Source: Dillenia suffruticosa
Taxonomy: Eukaryota > Streptophyta > Magnoliopsida > Dilleniales > Dilleniaceae
NCBI GenBank assembly: GCA_033439265.1
Contig: JAVTVX010000019.1
Location: 255,501-319,500, forward strand
Direction of reading: 5' to 3'
Length of the DNA: 64,000 bases
Position numbers and translations under genes: made by a program. Under the pieces are notes generated by a model. That model was not told where the DNA came from, made no database searches, and saw only the letters and a program-made list of their open reading frames with translations. Shown one piece after another: positions 1-10,063 of the stretch. How positions within the stretch are numbered: the stretch's first letter is position 1; every line of letters starts with the position of its first letter.

Positions 1-579
1 ACACATGCTCAATTCAACTAAATTTCATTGGTCAAATTTATGTTCCATTGATGAGTAGCAGTCAAGTTTCATTGAACAGAAAGATTCTTATCGTAAATAT
101 GACTCTAACATCCCAGCCAGTCACTAAAATCCATATGACAAAGTGGATAAGTTGGTGAAAGCCATCCACTCTGAATTGCATTAATGGTGGTATATATATG
201 CTTGCAGATAGGTAGAATGCAAAGCCTCTCACCAACCTCATAATACTCCATGGATATATGATTTTATGAGATACATGATAAGTCCATTTATGATTTAATA
301 CCCTAAACAATGATAAAAGTTTTTGTAACCAATTTTCAAACTTTTAGTTAGAACGAAGGTCATAGACTCATGAAAAGAACAGCTATTAAGGTAAAACAAA
401 ATTGCATCTTTAAAATATTTTGGGTAAGACAGAAAATTTAATGTAAGATTTAATGGACAAGAATTTTGAGTATGCAAAGGGCAGCAGCATATACAATATG
501 TCTAGCTGAGAGACTTTGTGTCGTGAGCAGCAACAGCAACAACTAGAACAAAAGAAACACATATATATATAAGGCATAC

Positions 580-1265
580 CTCTAGGATTCAGAGAATCAG
601 AAGATGCTGCAGCTGCTGCTGGTGCCATAATAATTAGCAATTGGAAATCTGTAAACTTAGCCGGACAAGTTCGAAATAGATTAGACACTTTAAGCAACAT
701 AAATTTAACAGCAAGTGGAAGCATAATTATTATGTGACCATGACAAAAATGCATATCTGTGCCGGTACCCACACACACCATAAGCATGAGTCTAAAGAAA
801 CCAGATTAATGGGGGTTCGACCGAAAACCATCCTGAAGTTGCCCATAAGTACCCATCAGAAATTAATTGATGTTAAGAAAATCCAATCGACACGAATTGA
901 AAATTGGTATGAAATTTGGGTAGTTTGAGCCCAGCAGATAAAGAACAATGGATTTCCTCGGAGTCTGGAGTCCTTATCAACAAACAAGAGTGTTGGATAT
1001 CTAGGAAATGAAAATTGAAAATTGAAGAATGGCCCAAAGGAAACAGGCCCGTAGCCAGAAATAGATCTAAAACGTAAAGGAGTGAATGAGTAGTGCAAAT
1101 GGAAACACACAAATCTGATGATCATAGCATAGGTTAGATGAGATGCAATGCGATGAATGGGGGACATTAAAATAAGATTCTGAACGAGGAGAAGATCAGG
1201 AACTCGGTTTTACCTCTGTCCTGGTTTTTAGGGCAAGCAACAGAGAGAGGGTGGTAGGAGGATCA
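580..1265 (-). CDS. 5' end of an unidentified minus-strand gene (leader exon plus first coding exon, partial)
   Basis: A non-coding leader exon (about 1265 to 1214) ends at a good donor. The next acceptor (TTTACAG) lies at 649-650, so exon 2 runs 648 to 580. It carries an ATG at 628-626 that opens 49 coding bases, encoding an Ala-rich start (MAPAAAAASSDSLNPR plus one base), and stops at a consensus donor (AGAG then GTATGCC) at 579-578. A leader intron of about 565 bases is common in plant housekeeping genes. I could not identify convincing further exons between 1 and 579, so the rest may lie there as short exons or beyond the window. The protein family is not recognised. The evidence is splice signals and codon content only; no homology was established. 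Confidence 0.4.
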
Positions 1266-1295
1266 CCGTTCAGCTAGCTCATCGAACTCGGTTTC

Positions 1296-1303
1296 AATAT
1301 ATA
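1296..1303 (-). promoter_or_regulatory. Putative TATA box of a minus-strand gene
   Basis: Read on the minus strand the site is TATATATT. It lies about 30 bases upstream of a likely transcription start near 1265. A stretch with a CT-rich leader follows, then a clear splice donor (CAGAG followed by GTAAAAC) at 1214/1213. The arrangement fits a core promoter for the gene whose first coding exon is at 580-628. It is inferred from position and sequence only. Confidence 0.4.
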
Positions 1304-1507
1304 CTGTGAGGTGGGGGGGGGGGAGTGAGAGAGCTGCGTAACGGTGACAGGCAGCGATCCCAACTGTTGTATTTCAGATTAAAAATTAATTTAATATTAA
1401 AACTAAAAAACGAATTTGAAGAGAGAGAGTCGTATTTAATTTTAATTTTTGGAAACCAGACCAGCCCGCGGGCCTATTAATTTTATGTAATTAAAATTTA
1501 TAAACGT

Positions 1508-1556
1508 TTGATGGGTATGGGTATGGGTATGGGTGTGGGTGTGGGTGTGGGTGTGG
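1508..1556 (+). repeat. G-rich hexamer minisatellite
   Basis: About eight tandem six-base units, first GGGTAT and then GGGTGT, lie in otherwise AT-rich intergenic DNA. They resemble but are not the plant telomere repeat (TTTAGGG). From here to about 2650 no gene or recognisable element is seen; the DNA is very AT-rich. Confidence 0.7.
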
Positions 1557-3024
1557 TGAGTGGTAGATGGTGTCTGTGTTTCAGATGTACATATCTTGAC
1601 ACACCACTTGCTTTACCGCTGGTTGGCTGCTCTCAACTCAACCGGTTGTTCCTATTTGACCTTAATTAATTAATTACGTAAATAATTGACCCTTAACCCG
1701 ACATTTTACGCAACAATGAAATCCTATAATTCAACCAACGCCTTTCACATTTCTAACTTTTTCCCTATTTTCAATCGGTTTAGAACTAGAAATTAAACTA
1801 AATGACTTTTTCCAAATATATATATATTTTTTAATGAAGAAAATAGAGAGAGAGAAAAAAAGAAACTCCTGAGAGGACTTTTGCCCCTTTTTTTTTAATA
1901 AAAATATCTGTGTTGATGAAATTGTTTCTAATTATTTTGAATATTATAAGTTTGTGACATATATAAGCCTTAAAAAACTAATTATTTCAATATAGATGAA
2001 AAATATAAATTGTTAATTTATTATTTTTGTTAATTTAGAAAATCTTTCAAAAAAATAGATGAATTATAAATATTTATGAATTATTTGTGAAATATTTACT
2101 TTATAATTATTTATGAAATTCTAATGTCAATTGTCTTTTATTGTAATTTTACCAAGTTAGCATTTATAAAAGATTTTTATTAAATAAAATTGTAAAACAA
2201 TTTATCATTTAAATTTTTAAACTTCTTATTTTTTACGCTAACTATAAATCATAAGTAAAAGATATTTTTTAAAAAAAAGTCAGGCCAAACTCTCATTCTC
2301 TCACTTTCCTAGTTAATGTTTGTTCATTCAGCATGCTCATGCTTACTAATGAGTTTGGCTGTTCACCTGATCTGCCTTAATTAATTTGGCGAGGTTAGAT
2401 TGAATGAAAATGGGTGAGAAACAAAATGTAAATGTTAATTTAAGAAAATTTCTAGACGAAAAATGGATTATGCTACTCTAATGTTGGGGCAAAAGTCAAT
2501 GGGGGTTAACTCATGCGCGAGTCTTGGGTTGGGGTTCTGCTCTTGCCCGCTACAATAACGTATGTTTGAAAAACAAAGGTTTAAATGATATTGAGAATGA
2601 ATACAAGTAAAATGAATGCAAGGAAAATGAAAAGGCTCTGGTCAAAGCCTTAAATTAAAATAACAAATGGGGAACTTTATTGCAGGCATTGAAAAATGAA
2701 AAGGAGCATGGAGATAGTTAGACAGAGTGGCAAGTTGAGTTCCCAAAAGTATTTAAGGGAGAGATAGGTTTGCCTCCCAGCAAGGAACAACACCGTCGAA
2801 TTATCTTAAGACCAGGGAGTGAGCCCATTTGTCTTAAACCCTATAGGTATCCACATTTCAAAAAAAAAAAAAGGAGATTGAGAGACTAGTTGAAGAGATG
2901 ATTCAATAAGGGATTGTCCAAAGTAGTAGGAGTCCTTACTCATCCCCTATGTTATTGGTTAAAAAACGTGATAAGTTCTGACGTTTTTGTGTGGATTATA
3001 GAGTTCTCAACAAACAAATAGACT

Positions 3025-3497
3025 GTGAAGGATAAATATCCAATTCCTGTTATCGAGGAACTATTGAACGAGCTGCATGGTGCCCAAGTTTTTTCCAAGC
3101 TGGATCTAAAGTCTGGCTACTATCAGAGTCGAATGGACATTAGAGATGTAGAGAATACTGCTTTCCGCACTCACCATGGACATTTCGAATTTTTGGTAAT
3201 GCCATTTGGGCTTTCCAATGCTCTACCACTTTCCAAAGCTTGATGAATGATATTTTCAGACCTTATTTGAGGAAATTCATCCGGATCTTTTTCGATGACA
3301 TTTTAATCTACAGTAGGTGTTGGGACGACCATATTTTTTATTTGAGGCTCACGTTGACTACTTTAAGAGATCATAGTCTAGTGGTAAAAAAAGAAAAATA
3401 TGTTTTGGGCCTAAATGAGGTAAAATACTTGGGACATATCATTAGTGTAAATGGTGTACGAGTAGATCCATACAAAATAGAGGCTATGCAAGAATGA
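3025..3497 (+). pseudogene. Gypsy reverse transcriptase fragment (frameshifted)
   Basis: The first frame (3025-3243) carries the RT finger/palm motifs [28 protein letters not shown] and a match to the [11 protein letters not shown] motif. A frameshift near 3240 moves the reading to a second frame (to 3497) that holds the catalytic FFDDILIYSR motif and KYLGHIIS. In gypsy elements this domain copies element RNA into DNA. The start is an upstream GTG with no biological meaning; the domain is simply part of a broken polyprotein. Confidence 0.9.
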
Positions 3498-3764
3498 CCA
3501 ACTCCAAAAAATCTGAAGGAGCTCCAAGGGTTCCAGGGGTTGACAGGCTATTACGGACGCTTCATAGTCCACTACGGAGGAATAGCTAGGCCCTTGATTG
3601 ATTTACTTTAAAAAGGGAACTTTAAGTGGAGAGAGGAAGCCCAAACAGCCTTTGAGAAACTGAAGAACTCAATGGTTACAGCCCCAGTGCTAGCATTGCT
3701 AAACTTCGAACAAGAATTTGTTGTTGAATGCAATGCATAAGGAGAGGGTATTGGGGTAGTCCTT

Positions 3765-4142
3765 ATGCAAATAAGGCAACCGATTGCTTATTTCAACTTT
3801 GCTCTCAAAGGAAAGAACCTTACACTGTCCACATATGACAAAGAGTTGCTCGCCTTAGTCCTTGCAGTTAAGCATTGGCGACCTTATCTATTGGGGAGAA
3901 GATTTGTTGTGAGAACGGATCATCGAAGTTTGAAATATCTATGGGAACAACACATAACCACAGATGCTCAGCAAAGATGGTTGATCAAATTGATGGGCTA
4001 TGATTTTTCAATTGAATACAAACAAGGATATTCGAATGCGGCAGCCGATGCTCTGTCCCAGATCCTACGAATAGGCACGTTAGCTGCCATTTCTTTTCCT
4101 AAGTCTCTTTGGTGGCAACCAATTCAAGATGAGAATAAGTAG
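3765..4142 (+). pseudogene. Gypsy RNase H fragment
   Basis: The frame contains the element RNase H signatures STYDKELLALVLAVKHWRPYL (catalytic Glu), VRTDHRSLKYL (Asp) and SNAAADALSQ (Asp). It is separated from the RT by stops, for example the TGA at 3495-3497 and a TAA at about 3738-3740, where a sense codon is expected. It continues the same decayed polyprotein. Confidence 0.88.
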
Positions 4143-4285
4143 CACCCTGAACTCCTAAGACTGTATCAGCTAGTACAAGAAGAATAGGCTATAGGACCAT
4201 GGGAAATCAAGAAGGGAGTATTGTTCTACAATGATAGAATTTATTTTCTGAAAGACACCTAACTTATACCCACTCTAATCCAAGA

Positions 4286-4828
4286 ATGCCATGGTCTTGG
4301 ACACAAATGGTTCCTCAAATCGATCCATCATTTGAGGGCAATCTTCTAGCTCACCCCTTTACTGTTGTGGGCGTTGTACAGATTTTCTTTGAAAACATTT
4401 TTAAGTTGCATGGAATGCTAGAGTCCATTGTGTGTAATCGAGATGCGGTGTTCACTAGCCAATTTTTGAAGGAATTGTTTCACTTGCAAGGTACAAACTT
4501 CAACTTCAGTTCTTCTTATCACCCCTATATAGATATACAAACTGAGGTAGTGAATAGAACGGTGGAAGTATACTTAAGGTGCTTTACAAGTGAACAACCC
4601 AAAAATTGGGTGCATTGGCTACCATGGGTTGAGTATTGGTACAATACAGGTGCACATTCTGCAACCCAGGTATCTCCATTTGAAATAGTATATGGGAGAC
4701 CTCCATCAAATCTTCTGTCATACATTTGTGGCACTGTTCGCGTGCAAGCGGTTGAGGATGCCTTGGTAGCCCGAGATCAAATATTGACAACTCTAAAGAA
4801 AAACTTACAGGGGCAGCTGAATAGATGA
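4286..4828 (+). pseudogene. Gypsy integrase core fragment
   Basis: The stretch matches the second half of the integrase catalytic core: VCNRDAVFTSQFLKELF (Asp region), SYHPYIDIQTEVVNRTVEVY (Glu in TEVVNR) and WVHWLPWVEYWYNT, then the SPFEIVYGRPP motif. The region of the first catalytic Asp, expected near 4280-4320, is scrambled. The zinc-binding N-terminal domain is not cleanly readable (4143-4285 has several stops). Confidence 0.88.
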
Positions 4829-5330
4829 AAAATTACTATGACAAAAGGCATGAAGACCGTGAGTTTAAGGTGGGTGACACAATCTACTTAACACTGCAAC
4901 CATACAAACAAAGTTCTGTGGCTAAAAGAAGTTCCCAGAAGCGAGCTCCTCATTTTTTCGGACCATTTCCGATTTTAGAACGCATTGGTAAGTTTGCATA
5001 TAAACTTCAAAGTCACCAAATGAAAGCAAAATTCACCTAGTTTTCCATTTGACTTTGCTCAAGAAGCATTTGGGGGCTAATGTACAAGTTGAACCTAACT
5101 TACTAGATTGGGGATCTCTACTACCGGAAAAACCACAAAAGGTTTTGGGCCGGAGAATAAAAGGTAACATTGCTGATATCCTAGTGTAGTGGAAAGATAA
5201 GCCAAAAGAAGATGCCACTTGGGAAATTGAAAAGGAATTTGTAGAAAAATATCTAACTTTTCCCATTCTTGAGGACAAGGAAGTTTTTGGGAGGGAGGAA
5301 ATATTATATGGGTATGTTAGTTTCAATAGA
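4825..5330 (+). pseudogene. Gypsy integrase C-terminus with chromodomain
   Basis: This follows the integrase core with the typical KNYYDKRHEDREFKVGD linker, then FGPFPILERIGKFAYKL. After a frame change there is a chromodomain-like stretch, WKDKPKEDATWEIEKEF, near 5190-5240. Chromodomains of this group direct integration to particular chromatin; this copy is broken by stops (for example TAG at about 5038 and 5187). Confidence 0.8.
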
Positions 5331-5835
5331 AGGCTACCAACAGTTTAAGGACCTGTAAGTGTGGGGGAATATCATTTAGGGTGTTTTTGTATTTTTTATT
5401 TCTTTTACAAAATTAATCTCCATTAAGCTTGTAGTGGGAATTGGTTACAACTAATTCGGTTATGGGAAAAACAAAGAAGATTCCCGGAAACAATTGGGGT
5501 CTTGTATTTAATCTCACCCCATTTCTCAAGTTTACTTGAAATTCCTCCCGGTTTCAGGAGGGGGAAAAACAGCAAAGGCTTAGAGCCTCTCTCATTTCCT
5601 GGTTTTGATGATGCATCGAGTCCAGAGTCTGCACGCTCGATGCCTTTAAGGTGCACTACAGGAACAAGGAGTGGTTGTGCCAAAGACCTTTCTGCAAAAC
5701 TTTGTGAATAAAATGAGATCTTGATGGAGATCTTGATGGGGCTCGAGATCGAGATTCCTTTTCTGAAACAGTGTGAATAAAATGTCTTCGAAAGGCCCCT
5801 GATCTATTGTTGGACTTCTCTTCAAATGCTTAACT
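5303..5835 (+). repeat. Probable 3' LTR of the chromovirus
   Basis: The stretch begins right after the polypurine tract at 5290-5301 and has no coding capacity. It contains short internal duplications (GAGATCTTGATGG twice near 5715-5740, GTGTGAATAAAATG and a similar copy near 5703 and 5771). The left edge is supported by the tract; the right edge is a guess because no 5' LTR exists for comparison. Confidence 0.4.
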
Positions 5836-6051
5836 TCTAGTTAATTGTGCCAATGAAACTTTCTTTGTTTGATTTCCTTTTCTTTTCTTTTCTTTTTTTT
5901 TTGATGAAGATTTCCCTCCCTATGGCATTTTTTTATAGAAAAGGAGAGGAGAGAGAGAGAGAGAAGGAGAGGGGGCTTGCTGTTGCCGGTGATAGAGGAG
6001 AGGAGAGGAGAGGAGAGAGAAGATTGGGGCTTGATTTTGACGCGGACATGA

Positions 6052-6447
6052 TTGCTACTAGCGACAGAGGAGATTAGAGGAGAAAATGGAAGTTGGATCA
6101 TAGGCTACACAATCAACATCGGGCATGCGGACGTCATCACTATAGAGCTCTGGGGCTTAAGAGAAGGTCTTAAGTTAGCCAAAGCCATGAACCTTGAGCA
6201 CCTGGAGGTAGAAGTTGACAGCTCTTCTCTAATTATGCTTCTGGAGGCCGAGAACAATGAAGATTACCTCCTCCACTTAATCTGCCTGGACTGCAAGGAC
6301 ATGCTCGTCCAGCTGAGGACCAACCGTGTCTCTCATACTTTTAGAAAAACGAATGAATGTGCTGACGCTCTAGCCAAGATCGGTTTCATTGCTGCTCCTG
6401 GAGTCACGATTTTAGACCACAGCCCCCCACGGAGGTTTCTACCTTGA
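6052..6447 (+). pseudogene. RNase H-like domain fragment (plus copy)
   Basis: The translated frame matches the plant RNase H-like (RVT_3) domain found in many LINE remnants and reverse-transcriptase-related plant proteins. It holds the Glu of TIELWGLREGLKLA, the Asp of LEVEVDSSSL and the late Asp of TNECADALAK. The first beta-strand with the leading catalytic Asp is missing; purine-rich DNA (5940-6080) lies there instead. The frame ends at TGA just after PPRRFLP. It is probably an isolated TE relic. Confidence 0.65.
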
Positions 6448-6485
6448 TTTTTTTTTGTGGGGAAAAGGGGCAACAACAAGAAGAA

Positions 6486-6819
6486 CTACAAGCCCAAAAG
6501 GCTAGCAGAGCTAGGCTTGGGCGCAGCCTTCCTAAGAGAACTTACACCTATTGAATCTTCATGAAGAAGGACGTCAATCTCAGAAGGAGGATAATCTAAG
6601 ATCAAAGTTTCGGGGGAGGCACTGAGGCCCAACTTTGCCAAGAGGTCCGCATATTTGTTCATTTCTCTGTAGACATGCACGATCTTGGCGACTCTCAACC
6701 CACACAGGAGCTCCTTGCATTCCATGCAGATAAGGAGGAGAGGATGATCTTCATTCATCTCAGAATCTAGCAGGTTTATAAGGGGATAGCTATCTACTTC
6801 AACTTGAAGATGCATTAAG

Positions 6820-6824
<5 letters not shown>
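6486..6824 (-). pseudogene. RNase H-like domain fragment (minus copy, tail to tail)
   Basis: Read on the minus strand this is a second, diverged version of the same domain: MNLMHLQVEVDSYPLINLL, then NKYADLLAKLGLSASPET and LILDYPP. It parallels the plus-strand copy from its MNLEHLEVEVDS segment onward. It is cut off at its own 5' side by an (AT)n microsatellite at 6824-6851. The two copies are 38 bases apart, C-terminus to C-terminus. Confidence 0.65.

Positions 6825-6851
<27 letters not shown>
6824..6851. repeat. (TA)n microsatellite
   Basis: An uninterrupted AT dinucleotide tract abuts the minus-strand RNase H fragment. From here to about 7640 no gene is seen; the interval holds further simple repeats and a short direct repeat described separately. 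Confidence 0.9.
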
Positions 6852-6853
<2 letters not shown>

Positions 6854-7182
6854 CTTCTAATAAAAGAATATTTTTCTTGAAATAAACATAAAAGAAAGAA
6901 GTTTGCAGCTATGTCCTTAGGGTTTACTGGTGTACTTGTCAGTAATCAAATTGTATGCTTCGTATAATGATATTGTCGGTACGTGATTGAGAAAGCCTTG
7001 ATTTTACTTTGCATGGGCTATCGTACATTGTTTAGAGACCTCAACAACCTTTGTGGGTGCCATTACCACATAATTAGTAATTATGTTATTATGATTGATG
7101 GTGGTGCTACCGTTGGATCACCTAATTTTAACAACGGATGTGAGAAGAGCCCCTGGCGTGGGGGGGGGGGGGAGAAAGAGAA

Positions 7183-7445
7183 GGTGCACTCTCATGTTCG
7201 CACGTGATACATGAGAACAAAGAAGGATTATTACAAAGCGAACTAGAGTGAGAGGATGCACACTATCAATGGACAATAATTTAATAAATAAAAATATTAA
7301 ATTTTTTAAATTAAATTTTAATTTAAAATTTAATATATATATATATATATATTTATAAGAGAACTCCTTCTAAATTGAATTTAATAATATTTGATTCATA
7401 TTATTTAAAGTATAATTTCATGTACCGGTTGAATTTTAAGAACAT

Positions 7446-7494
<49 letters not shown>

Positions 7495-7512
7495 GCACTC
7501 TCATGGTCGCAC
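7183..7512 (+). repeat. Spaced direct repeat next to G and GA runs
   Basis: A stretch of about 21 bases beginning GGTGCACTCTCATGTTCGCA occurs at 7183-7203 and again, with few changes (GGTGCACTCTCATGGTCGCA), at 7492-7512. The first copy follows a run of G and purines, the second a (GA)n tract at 7449-7491. It may mark the ends or internal parts of an unrecognised element. Confidence 0.5.
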
Positions 7513-7678
7513 ATAAGATCAAATAAGAAATGGAATGAGGGGTGAGAACTTACAAAACTCCTACATATTTTGGAAGCAAAATAATGGAAAAATATTTAGG
7601 AGATCAAATCATCAACCTGGAAGCTGCACATTGTATTAGTTTTAAAGAATGTCATTTGCAATGAATTTATCATTTTGT

Positions 7679-7707
7679 GATATATATATATATATATATA
7701 TATATCA
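7679..7707. repeat. (TA)n microsatellite
   Basis: An AT dinucleotide tract lies just left of the TRIM-like array, within AT-rich DNA lacking coding potential. Confidence 0.85.
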
Positions 7708-8094
7708 TATATCATATATTAATCTCATTGTAAATACCCACCCCTCCTTTTCATGTTACATTTACCATTTTCCCCATATTATTCAAGTTTTGTTCAATAT
7801 TATATATTTTATCTTTGATTTCATTTGTTTACCTATTATATTAAACAATGTGTTGTTAAAAATATTATATATCAAAATCAAATTAATCATTAATTTTATT
7901 TTTTAGAATATCTAACTCTTTTTATTTCTATATTTATAATATTTATTTCCATATTTGTAATATTTAATTAAGATAATTGAATATTAAGATTTAATATTAT
8001 TATATTATTTTTAATTTTTAATATAATATCAGAGATATATTCAAAGTTCTTTCAGTGTGGTATTTGAACCATATTCAACTATTTTTTAATTTGG

Positions 8095-8570
8095 TATCAT
8101 AGCTCTCTTTGTAAAAATTGATTAAAAAGACCACCCGCATGTCTTTACGCACTTCTAGAAGACTCTTGACCCATTTCGCAAAAAGTTGCTCTTTAATATG
8201 CGGCCATAAGCACTTTCAGAAGACTCATGAACTATTTTTTTTTTAATGCTGTTCAATATGCATCTGCTTGTTCCTCCAGAATACTCCATTATATTATGAA
8301 AAGTACTGCTATTTAATATGCGCCTTCGGAAGACCCTTCAGCTTTCTTGACAAAGTTGCTTTTCAATATGCATCGGAACGTGCCTGCAAAAGACTCTTGG
8401 TTTGTTTTGAAAAATATTATTTTTTAATATGCACTCGCACACACATCCAGAAGACCCATGCTCCATTCTTAAAAAAAACTCCTCTTCTGTGTATGTCACA
8501 TGCGCTTCCAAAAGACCTCTGGTTTGTTCTAACAAAAGCTACTCTTCAATATAGGTTACAAACACACCTA
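8095..8570 (+). repeat. ~60-bp minisatellite, block A
   Basis: About seven or eight degenerate units carry the shared words CTCTTCAATATGCA, then CTCGCACA and CCAGAAGACCC, then a T/A-rich end (TTTGTTCT-AAAAA). The same unit recurs in blocks B (about 8760-9020) and C (about 9440-9640), always right of the primer-binding-like motif. Confidence 0.65.
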
Positions 8571-8759
8571 AACGTAATTTTTTTTTTTTTTTATATATAT
8601 GTAATATTTATTTCCATATTTGTAACAATAAATTTTTTATATATACCCAATATATTTTAATATTTATTTGAGATAATATAATATTAAATTTTCATATTAT
8701 TATATTACTTTTAATTTTTAATATGGTATCAGAGTCATATTTAAATTTTTTTCAATGTG

Positions 8760-9020
8760 GTATAGAGCCCACTTTATACAAATAGTTTAAAAGGACAACC
8801 ACCTATGCACTCGCTCATGTCTCTGGAAGATCCTTAATTTGTTCTTAAAAAAACTATTCTTCAATATGCACTTATATACGCCTATAATATATTATTGGTA
8901 CGTTTCAAAAGCAACTGCTATTTAATATGCACTCGCACATGCTTTCAAAAGACACCTATCCGTTCAGACAAAGCTACCATTCAATATGGATTAGACTTAG
9001 AGGGCAAAACAACTACATCC
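8760..9020 (+). repeat. ~60-bp minisatellite, block B
   Basis: Four or so units of the same family as block A are present, for example the words CTTCAATATGCACTTATA and TTTAATATGCACTCGCACAT. The block is followed by a 26-base run of T near 9098-9122. Confidence 0.6.
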
Positions 9021-9439
9021 TTCATCCGTTTCGGAAAAAACTACATTTTAGGTTTGTAAAAACATGTTTTCAGTCATGTCAGCATACTTTTATCTTTCTT
9101 TTTTTTTTTTTTTTTTTTTTTTAATTCAGATGATTTTTATTATATTATATTAAATTTGAGAAGGTATTAAAATATATCATATTTTTTTAAAATATTTTAA
9201 AAAGATTATATATCAAAATTAAATCAATTATTGATTTGATTTTGAAAATATTTAACTTTTTTATTTCTATATTTATAATATTTATTTTTATATTTGTAAT
9301 AATAGATTTTTTATATAAATCCAACATATTATAATATATTTAATTGAGACAATGAAATATTAGGATTTCATATTATTATATTATTTTCAATTTATAATAT
9401 GATATTAGAGTGGTATGCTATTTAATTATTCTTTAATAT

Positions 9440-9645
9440 TGTATCAAAGTATTGTTTGCAAAAAGGGTTTGAAAATGCAATCACACATGCATCCACACGT
9501 ACCTTTAGAAGATCCTTAATCTATGATGCAAAAAGTTGCTCTTCAATATTCACCCACATGCTCGTCCAGAAGACCCCTAATGTATTTTAGAAAAGGTTTC
9601 TCTTTGATATGAACCTGCACGAGCCTCTAGAAGACCAACGGTTCA
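9440..9645 (+). repeat. ~60-bp minisatellite, block C
   Basis: Three units of the block A family are present, with words such as CTCTTCAATATTCACCC and GTCCAGAAGACCCCT. The array ends at about 9645; from 9650 to about 11050 no gene is recognised, only AT-rich DNA, an (AAAT)n tract at 10299-10324 and a poly-T/poly-A palindrome. Confidence 0.6.
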
Positions 9646-10026
9646 TATTAATATTACCGGATCCTTAGGTTTCTCTTCATTTTAATATTACCTTTCCAAA
9701 CCCTCAAAAACCCCCTTGCCCACGTCTACTTCCGCCTATGGCTTTGTTTATCCCGCGTAATTCCAAGACCTCATTTTTTCTATCATCACTTGCTTTCTTT
9801 GTTGTGTGTTTGGAGGAATTAGGAAAAAGTCATGAAATAATAGAAGCTATGAATTGAATGGAATACTCAAACTTATAAAAACTAAGAGTGTCGGTAAACT
9901 TTTGGAATTTTGTTAAAAATTTAATCAATCAATTAAAAGCAATAATTGTTTTTTTCGTGTACTTGAAACCAATGTTTTGTTTGAATATACATTGTAATGA
10001 AAATTTTAGTAGAAGAGAAATTCTTG

Positions 10027-10060
<34 letters not shown>

Positions 10061-10063
10061 AAA
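10027..10063. repeat. Poly-T/poly-A palindrome
   Basis: About a dozen T are followed directly by about 21 A, giving a perfect A/T inverted repeat without a loop. Such a tract could be two retroposon tails meeting head to head, or simple slippage. Confidence 0.8.

Larger units (their letters stand above)
2700..5835 (+). mobile_element. Degenerate 5'-truncated Ty3/gypsy chromovirus
   Basis: Decayed pol segments follow the order reverse transcriptase, RNase H, integrase, chromodomain, which defines Ty3/gypsy; the terminal chromodomain marks the chromovirus branch. The earliest recognisable part is near 2720-2860, a damaged protease-RT linker containing a run of about twelve A. No gag, protease or 5' LTR is visible. 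A polypurine tract (GGGAGGGAGGAA, 5290-5301) marks the start of the presumed 3' LTR. Many stops and frameshifts show it is an old, immobile copy. Confidence 0.85.
7858..9650 (+). mobile_element. Three-copy TRIM-like array with internal minisatellites
   Basis: Three similar blocks follow one another: about 7858-8570, 8580-9090 and 9197-9650. Each has an AT-rich LTR-like part (shared words such as TTTCTATATTTATAATATTTAT and ATTATTATATTATTTTTAAT, cited here only in part), then a methionine-tRNA primer-binding-like motif (ATATCAGAG near 8027, GGTATCAGAG near 8727, GATATTAGAG near 9402), and then degenerate ~60-bp tandem units. There is no coding sequence. Repeated LTR-like segments alternating with short internal regions fit tandem terminal-repeat retrotransposons in miniature. 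Exact element edges are not established. Confidence 0.5.

Noticed and set aside
1508..1556. Interstitial telomere repeat
   Set aside because: Units are GGGTAT/GGGTGT, not TTTAGGG or its complement.
8095..9645. CRISPR-like regular repeats
   Set aside because: Units are contiguous degenerate tandem copies without unique spacers, in plant DNA.
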